Assembly: GCF_964355755.1 (NCBI RefSeq)
Contig: NC_092671.1
Span: 40,747,804 to 40,811,803, forward strand
Direction of reading: 5' to 3'
Source of the DNA: Antedon mediterranea
Lineage: Eukaryota; Echinodermata; Crinoidea; Comatulida; Antedonidae
DNA length: 64,000 nt
Shown here piece after piece: positions 1 to 12,900 of this stretch. How positions within the stretch are numbered: the first letter of the stretch is position 1; every line of letters begins with the position of its first letter. Position numbers and translations under genes: made by a program. The notes under the pieces were generated by a model. It saw nothing but the letters and a program-made list of their open reading frames with translations. It made no database searches and was not told the origin of the DNA.

Positions 1-108
1 ACGAGTAGGGGGTTACCCCGGTGTATTAGTACATCACAGCCACTGATCACCAACTGGGCCCTCTGGGAGACCAGTCTTTGACTGAAGAGGTTACCCAGTA
101 TAAATATA
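1..108 (+). mobile_element. 3' part of a tRNA-derived SINE (family A, tail type 1), cut by the window edge
   Basis: The first 100 or so bases are nearly identical to 25965-26068, where a fuller copy has a tRNA-like head. Shared landmarks are the GGGGGTTACCCCGG palindrome, a run through CATCACAGCCACTGATCACC and CCCTCTGGGAGACCAGTC, and the end GTATAAA. The element lies in an intron of the ALDH16A1-like gene; its head would be upstream of the window. Confidence 0.75.
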
Positions 109-406
109 TATTTCAATTAATCAAGCAATTTAAGGTGCATAGACCAGCCAGTACATAACTCACAGGTGTTCTCAGTGATGTGGATATTTAGCAAAACAAA
201 TTAAAATCTAACAAATTGCCAAAAGCAGCCTACAGCAGATGTGTCTTAAGCGCACTCTTGAAAACATCAGTAGACTTATAAATTATAATGTTCATTTTTC
301 CTTTAAATAAAGCATCAATCTTAATTTTTAAATAATTTTTTCAAAATTTATTAGTAAAGGAAGAATTAAAATATCAGATTTAATAACAAACTTTGAATGC
401 CAATAG

Positions 407-3400
407 ATATTTGGTCCTGTGCTTGTGGTTCTGGCTTTTAGGACTGCCAAAGAGGCCATTGCATTGGGAAACAATACAAATTATGGACTGGCGGCAAGTG
501 TATGGACAGAAAATGTGTCATTAGCTATGGAGGTGGCACTTAGCCTTAAAGCAGGAGCAGTCTGGATTAATGCTCACAATATGTTTGATGCTGCAGCTGG
601 ATTTGGAGGCTACAAACACAGTGGATATGGTAGAGATGGAGGAAAAGAGGTATGTCTTCAATAAATTATTTATTACAATGTATCTTGGTATACAAAAAAA
701 ACCAGTGATCACTTAGTTTATGATTGTATTGATAATTGAATTATTAAATTAGCGGTATACCATGTAATTTGTAAAAAATATCAGTTAATGTCACCAAATA
801 AAAATCTGTAAAATTGTCATGTAGTAGGTGTGGTTTTACCAACCAAGTCTGATAATGAAAGCAGTATGTTTGACAATGTTAATAGCATTATTTGTATTCT
901 TAGGGTTTATATGAATATGTTAGTCCAGCTTGGCAAGATCGACCTTGTCCACAACCAGTTGAAGATGATTTAAAGACATTTGGAGTCACCGTACCATCCA
1001 CCCCAAGCAATTCATCTTTAACAGATTTTATCACAGTTGATGGGGTTAGCGTACCAAGGTAATCTCAACATAATTTTCGATAGTTAAATGGAGTTTTAAA
1101 AACTTTTTTTAGACATTTTGATTGAATATTAAATCACACATACAAATTGTACTTGACAGTATTGATCACACATACACATTGTACTTGACAGTATTGATCA
1201 CACATACACATTGTACTTGGCAGTATTGATCACACATACACATTGTACTTGACAGTATTGATCACACATACAAATTGTACTTGACAGTACTGATCACACA
1301 TACACATTATACTTGACAGTATTGATCACACATACAAATTGTACTTGACAGTATTGATCACACATACAAATTGTACTTGACAGTATTTATTGATCACACA
1401 TACCCATTGTACTTGACAGTATTGATCACACATACACATTGTACTTGACAGTATTGATCACCCATACACATTATACTTGACAGTATTGATCACACATACA
1501 AATTGTACTTGACAGTATTGATCACACATACACATTGTACTTGACAGTATTGATTGCACATACAAATTGTACTTGACAGTATTGATCACACATACAAATT
1601 GTACTTGACAGTATTGATCACACATACCTATTGTACTTGACAGTATTGATCACACATACACATTGTACTTGACAGTATTGATCACCCATACACATTATAC
1701 TTGACAGTATTGATCACACATACACATTGTACTTGACAGTATTGATCACCCATACACATTGTACTTGACAGTATTGATCACACATACACATTATACTTGA
1801 CAGTATTGATCACACATACAAATTGTACTTGACAGTATTGATCACACATACAAATTGTACTTGACAGTATTGATCACACATACCCATTGTACTTGACAGT
1901 ATTGATCACACATACACATTGTACTTGACAGTATTGATCACACATACACATTGTACTTGACAGTATTGATCACACATACAAATTGTACTTGACAGTATTG
2001 ATCACACATACACATTGTACTTGACAGTATTGATCACACATACCCATTATACTTGACAGTATTGATCACACATACACATTGTACTTGACAGTATTGATCA
2101 CACATACACATTGTACTTGACAGTATTGAACCCCCCTACACATTATACTTGACAGTATTGATCACACATACACATTATACTTGACAGTATTGATCACACA
2201 TACACATTGTACTTGACACTATTGATCACCCATACACATTGTACTTGACAGTATTGATCACACATACACATTATACTTGACAGTATTGATCACACATACA
2301 CATTGTACTTGACAGTATTGATCACCCATACACATTGTACTTGACAGTATTGATCACACATACACATTATACTTGACAGTATTGATCACACATACAAATT
2401 GTACTTGACAGTATTGATCACACATACACATTGTACTTGACAGTATTGATCACACATACCCATTGTACTTGACAGTATTGATCACACATACACATTGTAC
2501 TTGACAGTATTGATCACACATACACATTGTACTTGACAGTATTGATCACATATACACATTGTACTTGACAGTATTGATCACCCATACACATTATACTTGA
2601 CAGTATTGATCACACATACACATTATACTTGACAGTATTGATCACACATACAAATTGTACTTGACAGTATTGATCACACATACAAATTGTACTATGGAGG
2701 AGCTCAGAAAAGACCAGATGGGAACTACTCAAGATCAGTAAGGAATGTTTCTGGTGGATTAGTAACACTTGTTGCAGATGGAAACAGAAAAGATATCAGA
2801 AATGCAGTAGAAGCAGCTCACAAAGCTGCCCCAGGGTATGGACATGTATTTACTCTGTTCAAGTTTAAGATGACACAATTCAGATTCTCACATTAACAAT
2901 TGCCCAGAAATAGTTCTTTACACAAAGGTCTTAGTTTTTTTTAAATGTGTAAACAATCTAACTACTTCAATAATAGGACCAGAAAACTCAATTTTCTTGA
3001 TAAAGAAAATAAAGTACACATTTTAGAAAGATTTAATAGAAATGTTATTAAACATGTAAAATACAAATAAAATCATAAATTACATTGTTATAACAATATT
3101 TGTTAACAGGTGGGGAAAACGAGCCGCTCACAACCGGGCTCAAATTGTTTACTACATGGCTGAAAATCTAGAACTAAGACGAGATGAGGTTGCAAAGAGA
3201 ATGTCTCTTGCAAGAGGTAGAACTCTAGAAGAAACTCTTAAGGAAGTGGACTTGGCCATTAGGAGGCTGTTTTACTGGGGAGCATATGCAGACAAATTTG
3301 GTGGTACAGTTCAAGTAGGTAACCTGCCATTCGCTTAGAAAAAAACAAGATTTTAAGCTACGATATGGAACATATCATTTGAGATAAGATAAAGATAAGA

Positions 3401-6020
3401 TAATAAGATTTATAAAGCACACATATCCACAAAGTGCTCAAGGTTCTTATACTCAAGGCGAGTATACTTTATCCTGAAGGTACAATTGATTGATTGTATC
3501 CGGATATTGACGCATACTAATTTGAATAATACATTATTTTACAGGAAACTTTACTTTATGGTGCCACAGTAAAGATCCATGAACCTGTTGGCGTTATAGG
3601 TATCGCATGTCCTTCCCAGAATCCTCTGCTGTCTTTTGTCTCCTTGTTTGCACCAGCTGTTGTCAGAGGAAACACAGTTGTTGTCATACCTAGTGATGAG
3701 TACCCAGTTGCTGCCTTGGATTTCTATCAGGTAATCCTTTTTTGAAATATTTCTAATATATTCCTGGTGGAGCCTGTGTTAAAGCTCTTTGAGCTTATTT
3801 TGTCTCTCCAGACACAATAAATAATTTACTGCATTATGTTTATCGTACCTATGAATATTGCTTTGTGTGAATAAAAATAATTCTTAGTGTTTAGCAGGCT
3901 TTTTTGGAACTTCGTTTTTTAGCACTTAATTTAGAACCATAATAATAATGTAGTACAGTAGGCTGATTCTTTCTCTGGAACTTAATTTAGAACCATAATA
4001 ATAATGTTTAGTAGGCTGATTCTTTCTCTGGAACTTAATTTAGAACCATAATAATAATGTTTAGTAGGCTGATTCTTTCTCTGGAACTTAATTTAGAACC
4101 ATAATAATAATGTTTAGTAGGCTGATTCTTTCTCTGGAACTTAATTTAGAACCATAATAATAATGTTTAGTAGGCTGATTCTTTCTCTGGAACTTAATTT
4201 AGAACCATAATAATAATGTTTAGTAGGCTGATTCTTTCTCTGGAACTTAATTTAGAACCATAATAATAATGTTTAGTAGGCTGATTCTTTCTCTGGAACT
4301 TAATTTAGAACCATAATAATAATGTTCAGTAGGCTGATTCTTTCTCTGGAACTTAATTTAGAACCATAATAATAATGTTTAGTAGGCTGATTCTTTCTCT
4401 GGAACTTAATTTAGAACCATAATAATAATGTTTAGTAGGCTGATTCTTTCTCTGGAACTTAATTTAGAACCATAATAATAATGTTTAGTAGGCTGATTCT
4501 TTCTCTGGAACTTAATTTAGAACCATAATAATAATGTTTAGTAGGCTGATTCTTTCTCTGGAACTTAATTTAGAACCATAATAATAATGTTTAGTAGACT
4601 GATTCTTTCTCTGGAACTTAATTTAGAACCATAATAATAATGTTTAGTAGGCTGATTCTTTCTCTGGAACTTAATTTAGAACCATAATAATAATGTTTAG
4701 TAGGCTGATTCTTTCTCTGGAACTTAATTTAGAACCATAATAATAATGTTTAGTAGACTGATTCTTTCTCTGGAACTTAATTTAGAACCATAATAATAAT
4801 GTTTAGTAGGCTGATTCTTTCTCTGGAACTTAATTTAGAACCATAATAATAATGTTTAGTAGGCTGATTCTTTCTCTGGAACTAAATTTAGAACCATAAT
4901 AATAATGTTTAGTAGACTGATTCTTTCTCTGGAACTTAATTTAGAACCATAATAATAATGTTTAGTAGGCTGATTCTTTCTCTGGAACTTAATTTAGAAC
5001 CATAATAATAATGTTTAGTAGACTGATTCTTTCTCTGGAACTTAATTTAGAACCATAATAATAATGTTTAGTAGGCTGATTCTTTCTCTGGAACTTAATT
5101 TAGAACCATAATAATAATGTTTAGTAGGCTGATTCTTTCTCTGGAACTAAATTTAGAACCATAATAATAATGTTTAGTAGACTGATTCTTTCTCTGGAAC
5201 TTAATTTAGAACCATAATAATAATGTTCAGTAGGCTGATTCTTTCTCTGGAACTTAATTTAGAACCATAATAATAATGTTTAGTAGGCTGATTCTTTCTC
5301 TGGAACTTAATTTAGAACCATAATAATAATGTTCAGTAGGCTGATTCTTTCTCTGGAACTTAATTTAGAACCATAATAATAATGTTTAGTAGGCTGATTC
5401 TTTCTCTGGAACTTAATTTAGAACCATAATAATAATGTTTAGTAGGCTGATTCTTTCTCTGGAACTTAATTTAGAACCATAATAATAATGTTCAGTAGGC
5501 TGATTCTTTCTCTGGAACTTAATTTAGAACCATACTTTTAGAATGTAAGGTCTTGCCAGGAGTAAAAAATAAAAACTTAAACAATCTTTATTCTTCTCCT
5601 TTATGTATAATTTTCCTTACACATTTCAATCCATTGCACAGTTTCAGGTCAAAACCATACATTTTAATATACTGTAGCTTCTCATATTTTATAAAAAAAC
5701 TAATTTATTTTTCTAATAAGGTATTTGAAACATCAGATCTACCAGCTGGTGTAGTGAATATTATAACAGGAGACCACGCCCATCTTACTAAGTACCTAGC
5801 TGAGCATCAAGACATACAAGCTATGTGGTATTTTGGTACAGCCTTTGGGTCAAAATATGTAGAACATATCTCTGCTGAAAACTTAAAACGTACATGGGTT
5901 GATTATGGTTTAGTTCGTGATTGGACATGTAAAGAACAAGGACAGGGTGAAGAATTCTTATATCAGTCAACACAGGTGAAAAATGTATGGATTCCAATGG
6001 GTGAAACATTTGCTAATTAG
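407..6020 (+). CDS. ALDH16A1: Aldehyde dehydrogenase family 16 member A1-like protein, C-terminal 418 residues (six exons, 5' partial)
   Basis: Exons: 407-649, 904-1058, 2668-2835, 3110-3314, 3545-3730 and 5721-6020 (stop TAG 6018-6020); phases agree at every junction. The first exon opens with the ALDH motif IFGPVLVV and ends with a typical HSGYGRDGGKE block, the end of a first ALDH domain. After a linker (exon 2), exons 3-6 start a second ALDH-like domain (YYGGAQ, then a KIHEPVGVIGIACP block, TVVVIPS, DLPAGVVNIITGD and QAMWYFG) that stops early, as in ALDH16A1, which carries a truncated second domain. No catalytic cysteine segment is present in this second domain, in keeping with a non-catalytic C-terminal half. 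Two introns consist largely of minisatellite. The exon 3 start at 2668 is inferred, because it lies inside the last unit of the repeat. Family call is firm from motif order; orthology is untested. Confidence 0.9.
1132..2690 (+). repeat. 32-bp minisatellite, about 48 units, each carrying a copy of the ALDH16A1 exon 3 splice acceptor
   Basis: The unit reads TTGACAG, then TATTGATCACACATACACAT, then TGTAC. It runs without a break into exon 3 of the ALDH16A1-like gene. The last CAG (2665-2667) is the acceptor that keeps frame with exon 2 (phase 2), so the coding sequence begins inside the final unit. Repeat spacing is 32 except for a 4-base insertion near 1387. Variants include a unit with AACCCCCC near 2128 and one that lost its AG (GACACT near 2215). 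Confidence 0.93.
3385..3500. repeat. Possible interspersed-repeat fragment in an ALDH16A1 intron
   Basis: The text AAGATTTATAAAGCACACAT, ATCCACAAAGTGCTCAAGG and a GATAAGATAAGATAA run resembles the ends of short interspersed repeats common in marine invertebrates. No second copy lies in this window, so the call rests on resemblance only. Confidence 0.3.
3905..5536 (+). repeat. 53-bp minisatellite, about 30 units, in the last intron of ALDH16A1
   Basis: The unit runs TTAGTAGGCTGATTCTTTCT, CTGGAACTTAATTTAGAACC, ATAATAATAATGT. Units are almost identical, differing at a few positions such as TTCAGTAGG or GTAGACTG. The array fills most of the intron 3731-5720 and stops about 185 bases before the last exon. 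Each unit holds a pyrimidine-rich stretch followed by AATTTAG, so each contains a weak acceptor-like site, but the array does not overlap an exon. Confidence 0.95.
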
Positions 6021-6050
6021 ACTACAGTTTTTGTTTTTGGGTGTTTTTTT

Positions 6051-6056
6051 AATAAA
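6051..6056 (+). promoter_or_regulatory. Polyadenylation signal of the ALDH16A1-like gene
   Basis: AATAAA lies 31 bases after the stop codon, followed by T-rich DNA. Confidence 0.55.
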
Positions 6057-6933
6057 TTTTTCTTTTTGAAACTATTTGTGGAAAAACAGGAATTTTAATT
6101 TAAAATGGTGAAAATATATATAGTGAGTAGATTATTTTGCTGAATTTATCCCATTATCACCCTCGTTTGATATTGTATATATGAATAAAATCTTGATTTG
6201 GATGTTCTTCCACAAGCCTCTACTAAAAGATAGTAACGTAAAACACAAACAAATTGCAACAGAACTACAGCTTGAAATAGAGAAATTAGAATAAACATAA
6301 AAATCATAATTTACAATGTTCTGTACAAAATACAAATATAACAATGGTACAGTTCTGTTTGATGGTGGGAAAAGTAAACCAAAAATGAATCATGAGAAGC
6401 TTTAGCAGAGCACTACGATATTATTATGATAAAAACATACCCTGTGTGTAAACCCACAAATGCTGCATTGGCTCAGCAGGCAATGCAACCAGTTCAAACA
6501 CAAGTATTTTTTATCAATGCGATATAAATCGGATTTAGGATTTCTTGGTATACTACAATACCAGTATGTATAAATGTATTTAGAAAAGTGTATAACCATC
6601 AAACATAAAATAAAAACCATGGTTTAACAAAATGATTGGATTGTGTGTCGTTTATATTGTCTTTTGTTCACAAGAGAATATTGTATAAAAAAATCAAATA
6701 TTGTGTAGTTTTTGATAACATCAAAATTTCCTTCATCCATGGAGTTATGCTTCATCAAATCAAAACCGACACGAGAAAAAACGACATGCATCATGAGCTT
6801 CTTTTAGAATGCATAAATGGCACTCCATAGACCAACCAACAGATTTACCGTATCTATAACTTAAATCTGGTAAGGGGGCCCCTTTCGGCATAGGCCTAGA
6901 AACTATGCTTTATTCAAGTTAAGCAATTGTATA
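6057..6933. other. Intergenic spacer between ALDH16A1 and ABCB8
   Basis: About 0.9 kb of AT-rich DNA between two co-directional genes. It must hold the ABCB8 promoter. I see no TATA box near 6900 and no conserved coding sequence; the short open frames here have no recognisable motifs. The TAGGCCTA palindrome occurs near 6890. Confidence 0.5.
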
Positions 6934-9900
6934 ATGTTTCCTACAGTTTACGCAGCCAGACGGCTTTTGTTTGGTTCAAGAATTGTGTTGAGAAATGTTA
7001 GCCAATTTAAGCCTAGGCCTAGTGGTAGTAGGTCTGGGCTATCATTTTGTCAAAATACATCGCTTGGTGAGTGGTGGTTGTTGACACATGGATCGACCGG
7101 CTCGAGACGCAGAGTGGGCCTAGGATTCCCATGTGTACATTTATTTAATTCTAACTGTATGAAAATCATCATCCGAAGTTACATACGAAGCCGAAGGTAA
7201 GGATTACATAGAGGTGGGGGTTGGACGTATTGTTGAATTTTGTTGTATGATTTATTTTTATTTTTTTTTCGAAATATTCTATAAACCAACTTTGATTTCG
7301 GCTACCGGGTATGGAACGCCCAATTACATGGTGCGCCACGCTCGCCAAACGTTATCCTCATTTCTCTGCCGCCAGCGAATGTAATTGAATGCTGTGATTG
7401 ATGTATGGTGTTGGTGCATCAGGTTAACCCATTGTGCATTAAGATTATTTTCTATTTTGATATTGAGAAAAAGCAATTGAAATATATTAGAAATAGTAGT
7501 ATTCTTATGAAATAACCTGTGTGTACAATTTCTGTAGATTCTTTATTACGAGTATGTTGAGAAGTCCCGTGAGAAGTTCAAGACAGTTCAGTAGATTGCA
7601 GACATCAGCTACAAAACGACCAAAATGTGTGATGTTTATCCTGGGGTCAGCAGTCGGGATTTCAAAACTAAATGTTGCTGAATGTGGAATTAATACAAAA
7701 GGTAGCACTCGTCTCCTAGTCTCTACAGACGCCAAAGAAAAAACGACACAAGCGAGATTTCATTTACAAGAATTCTTCAAGTTGCTATACCCTGAAATTT
7801 TCTCATTGATACTGGCAGTTATAGTAAGTATAAATGTCAAAACTAAATATTTGTTAATTCATTTCAAGAAAAAAAGTTTTTTTATGACATAAAAAAAAAA
7901 TAACTAGATAACATGAAAAAATGAATTATTTAGAACGAAAAAATGACAAAATCAGAAGAAAAAATGATTAAGGTTTCTGTTTAAATATTTTTGTTCTCTC
8001 TTTTGTTATTTTTAAATTGAGAATGTATTATTGTAAGTTGATCATGGCCTAGTAGAAGAACATCTTTATGACACAAGCTTTTCCGTGTTAAAATAAAGTA
8101 TTTTTTATTATTATATTACAATATGTTTTATCTGAACATAGACTGCCATTGGTGCTGCAATAGTGAATGTTCAAATTCCTATACTACTTGGTGAACTAAT
8201 ACAAGTTGTGTCAAAGTTCACTGTAGAAACCGAAGCAAATTTTATGAGTGAAATATACACGCCAGCAATTAAACTGTTAACAGCTTATGGTCTTCAGTCC
8301 ATTGCCACGTTTGGCTATATCACATTGTTGTCTAGCATTGGAGAGCATGTTGCATCACACATGAGGAAAGACTTATTTAATTCTTTAATCCAACAAGACA
8401 TACAGTTCTTTGATACACACAAAACAGGAGAATTAATTAACAGGTATATTTACTTCTTTTTCTTGAATGAAACTTTTGACTAGGAAGCTAATACTACTAC
8501 AATGAATAGCTGTAATTGTGCTGTAAATAAATTGAAGTAATCTAATACTTAACTTACATAAGCATGTTATTTTTCCAGGTTAACTGCTGATGTTCAGGAT
8601 TTTAAAAGTTCTTTTAAATTATGCATTTCACAAGGCGTTCGTAGTTCAACTCAGGTAAGCAAACTGCACCAAGGATTACAACACTGTAGTAAACCAAGAT
8701 TGGGAAAAGCAAGACTCATTACATTGAATTCATGTATTTTAGAGTATATTCTTTAATAATTATGATATTTATTGAACAGATAGTTGGTTGTGTTGTTTCA
8801 TTGTATTGGATCTCACCTCAGTTAACCGGTGTAATGGTTGTTGTTATGCCGTGTCTCGTGCTTGGTGGTGCTATTGTTGGCGTGGTTTTAAGGAAACTCT
8901 CAAAAACTGTACAAGAGCAGGTAGGTCTATTACTATTGTAATAATCAGTAAATCCTAAATCCGGAGAGAAAACTAAAACCAGATGACATTTTAAAATGTA
9001 TTTTTCTAGATTGCCATAGCAACATCGGTAGCTGATGAAGCCCTTGGTAATGTACGTACTGTACGTGCATTCGCTATGGAAACTAAAGAGGCCCAGTTGT
9101 ATGCGACAGAGGTTGACAAGTGTAGCAAACTGAATGAACAACTTGGATTTGGTATAGGTGTCTTTCAAGGCCTTACTAACTTTGTTCTTAATGGTAATAT
9201 TTTTAGATTCTCTGATATGTTATTATAAATAAAGCAGTCAATATGTCAATTTATGAAATTGCTTTGTGTTTGTGAAGATGACAAATGTTAAGCTAATCAA
9301 TGTTAAGCTGCTAATCATTTGTGACAAATGTTAAGCTGCTAATCATTTGTGACAAATGTTAAGCTGCTAATCATTTGTGACAAATGTTAAGCTGCTAATC
9401 ATTTGTGACAAATGTTAAGCTGCTAATCATTTGTCTTGCTGGAATGTACTACTTATAGTACTAGAGCATGAATGACTTAGTATATTCTTGTCATTTTATT
9501 TTCATTTCATTTTATCCTTTAATTTTTCACCCATTGTTACAATTGAATGTACTATAGCATAATCAACTTAAGCCTGAATATTATGCGATGTGAAACCCTC
9601 ACCAAATACCAGAGTATTTTTCATGAGTTGAAAGCCTGACTGTTCTTATACACCTAGGAAAAGCCAAATCGTTTTTCAGTCTTTCAAATGTTGATCAACC
9701 ATTATTTGTATATTGTTCACTACTCGCAACATTTGTTATTTATCAGGGGTTGTTCTTGGTGTGCTTTACTGTGGAGGATTTCTAATGGCCAATAAGAAGC
9801 TGGAGCCAGGTGACCTCATGTCATTTCTTGTAGCTTCTCAAACAGTGCAGCGGTCAATGGCTAGCATGTCGATTCTGTTTGGTCAAGCAGTTCGTGGTAT

Positions 9901-12900
9901 TAGTGCTGGAACAAGAGTTTTTGAGGTAATAGTTTAAGTAATTATTCAATAATTAGATGGTTTCTATTTCAGTTTAATTGCAGTTTACTTGTAATTATGA
10001 AGCTGACACAGCAATAGTTAGACCCAGAAACCACACAATAATAGATTGTAATTATGAAGCTGATACAGCATTAGTTAGACCCAGAAACCACACAATAATA
10101 GATTGGAATTATGAAGCTGACACAGCATGACCCAGAAACCACACAATAATAGATTGTAATTATGAAGCTGACACAGCAATAGTTAGACCCAGAAACCACA
10201 CAATAATAGATTGGAATTATGAAGCTGACACAGCAATAGTTAGACCCAGAAACCACACAATAATAATAGATTGGAATTATGAAGCTGACACAGCAATAGT
10301 TAGACCCAGAAACCACACAATAATAGATTGGAATTATGAAGCTGACACAGCAATAGTTAGACCCAGAAACCACACAATAATAGATTGGAATTATGAAGCT
10401 GACACAGCAATAGTTAGACCCAGAAACCACACAATAATAGATTGGAATTATGAAGCTGACACAGCAATAGTTAGACCCAGAAACCACACAATAATAGATT
10501 GTAATTATGAAGCTGACACAGCAATAGTTAGACCCAGAAACCACACAATAATAGATTGGAATTATGAAGCTGACACAGTATTATATTAGACCCAGAAACC
10601 ACACAATAATAGATTGGAATTATGAAGCTGACACAGCATTAGTTAGACCCAGAAACCACACAATAATAGATTGGAATTATGAAGCTGACACAGCAATAGT
10701 TAGACCCAGAAACCACACAATAATAGATTGGAATTATGAAGCTGACACAGCAATAGTTAGACCCAGAAACCACACAATAATAGATTGGAATTATGAAGCT
10801 GACACAGCATTAGTTAGACCCAGAAACCACACAATAATAGATTGGAATTATGAAGCTGACACAGCATTAGTTAGACCCAGAAACCACACAATAATAGATT
10901 GGAATTATGAAGCTGACACAGCAATAGTTAGACCCAGAAACCACACAATAATAGATTGGAATTATGAAGCTGACACAGCATTAGTTAGACCCAGAAACCA
11001 CACAATAATAGATTGTAATTATGAAGCTGACACAGCATTAGTTAGACCCAGAAACCACACAATAATAGATTGGAATTATGAAGCTGACACAGCAATAGTT
11101 AGACCCAGAAACCACACAATAATAGATTGGAATTATGAAGCTGACACAGCAATAGTTAGACCCAGAAACCACACAATAATAGATTGTAATTATGAAGCTG
11201 ACACAGCAATAGTTAGACCCAGAAACCACACAATAATAGATTGGAATTATGAAGCTGACACAGCATTATATTAGACCCAGAAACCACACAATAATAGATT
11301 GGAATTATGAAGCTGACACAGCATTAGTTAGACCCAGAAACCACACAATAATAGATTGGAATTATGAAGCTGACACAGCAATAGTTAGACCCAGAAACCA
11401 CACAATAATAGATTGGAATTATGAAGCTGACACAGCAATAGTTAGACCCAGAAACCACACAATAATAGATTGGAATTATGAAGCTGACACAGCATTAGTT
11501 AGACCCAGAAACCACACAATAATAGATTGGAATTATGAAGCTGACACAGCATTAGTTAGACCCAGAAACCACACAATAATAGATTGGAATTATGAAGCTG
11601 ACACAGCAATAGTTAGACCCAGAAACCACACAATAATAGATTGGAATTATGAAGCTGACACAGCATTAGTTAGACCCAGAAACCACACAATAATAGATTG
11701 TAATTATGAAGCTGACACAGCATTAGTTAGACCCAGAAACCACACAATAATAGAATGGAATTATGAAGCTGACACAGCAATAGTTAGACCCAGAAACCAC
11801 ACAATAATAGATTGGAATTATGAAGCTGACACAGCATTAGTTAGACCCAGAAACCACAGAATAATAGATTGGAATTATGAAGCTGACACAGCAATAGTTA
11901 GACCCAGAAACCACACAATAATAGATTGGAATTATGAAGCTGACACAGCAATAGTTAGACCCAGAAACCACACAATAATAGATTGGAATTATGAAGCTGA
12001 CACAGCAATAGTTAGACCCAGAAACCACACAATAATAGATTGGAATTATGAAGCTGACACAGCATTAGTTAGACCCAGAAACCACACAATAATAGATTGG
12101 AATTATGAAGCTGACACAGCAATAGTTAGACCCAGAAACCACACAATAATAGATTGTACAATGTATATGTTAATTAATCTTTAATATTTTAGTACATACT
12201 TCACACACCATCAATACCTATTACTGGAGGAAAGAAGATAGCTTACCATAGCTTAAGAGGAGAAATTGAATTCAGAGACATTTGCTTTAGGTATCCCACA
12301 CGACCAGACCAGGTAGGAACATAATCATTTCAAATTAATTACTTCATTTAACATTTTTTATTTCAGCTTTCATATGAAAATCTTAGTTTGTTTTGGTTAT
12401 TTCTACTGCTACATCGAAGTCTTGTTTTTGTTTTTCAGGAAATATTAACACATCTTGATTTGAAAATTAAGCCAGGTGAAGTTATTGCATTGTGTGGTCC
12501 TTCAGGAGGAGGTAGGGCAACGTGTCTTACATTATTTTCATAAAATTAAGCCCAGTGAAGTTATTACATTGTGTTGAAAGAGTATTAGATAATGTTGAAA
12601 GAGTATTAGATAATGTTGAAAGAGTATTAGATAATGTTAAATGAAGAGTACGCATAATGATTTATTTGTATGTAAACACTATTGACATAATTTCATCCAC
12701 ATACAACTCTTTATAACAAAATGTTTCTATCTTCTTTCAACTAAAAGTTGTGGTTAATCTAGGGTCACATTCTATAGTCAGATAGGCTGCTTGCTATATC
12801 AGTGTACTAATGAATGGATGAATGGCTGCTATATCAGTGTACTTATGAATGGATGAATGGCTGCTATATCAGTGTACTTATGAATGGATGACTAGTTGGT

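Noticed and set aside
10071-12184. Long open frames with a 19-residue period on both strands
   Set aside because: They come from a 57-bp tandem repeat, a multiple of three without stop codons in some frames, inside an ABCB8 intron. Both strands are open and there is no start context or gene structure.
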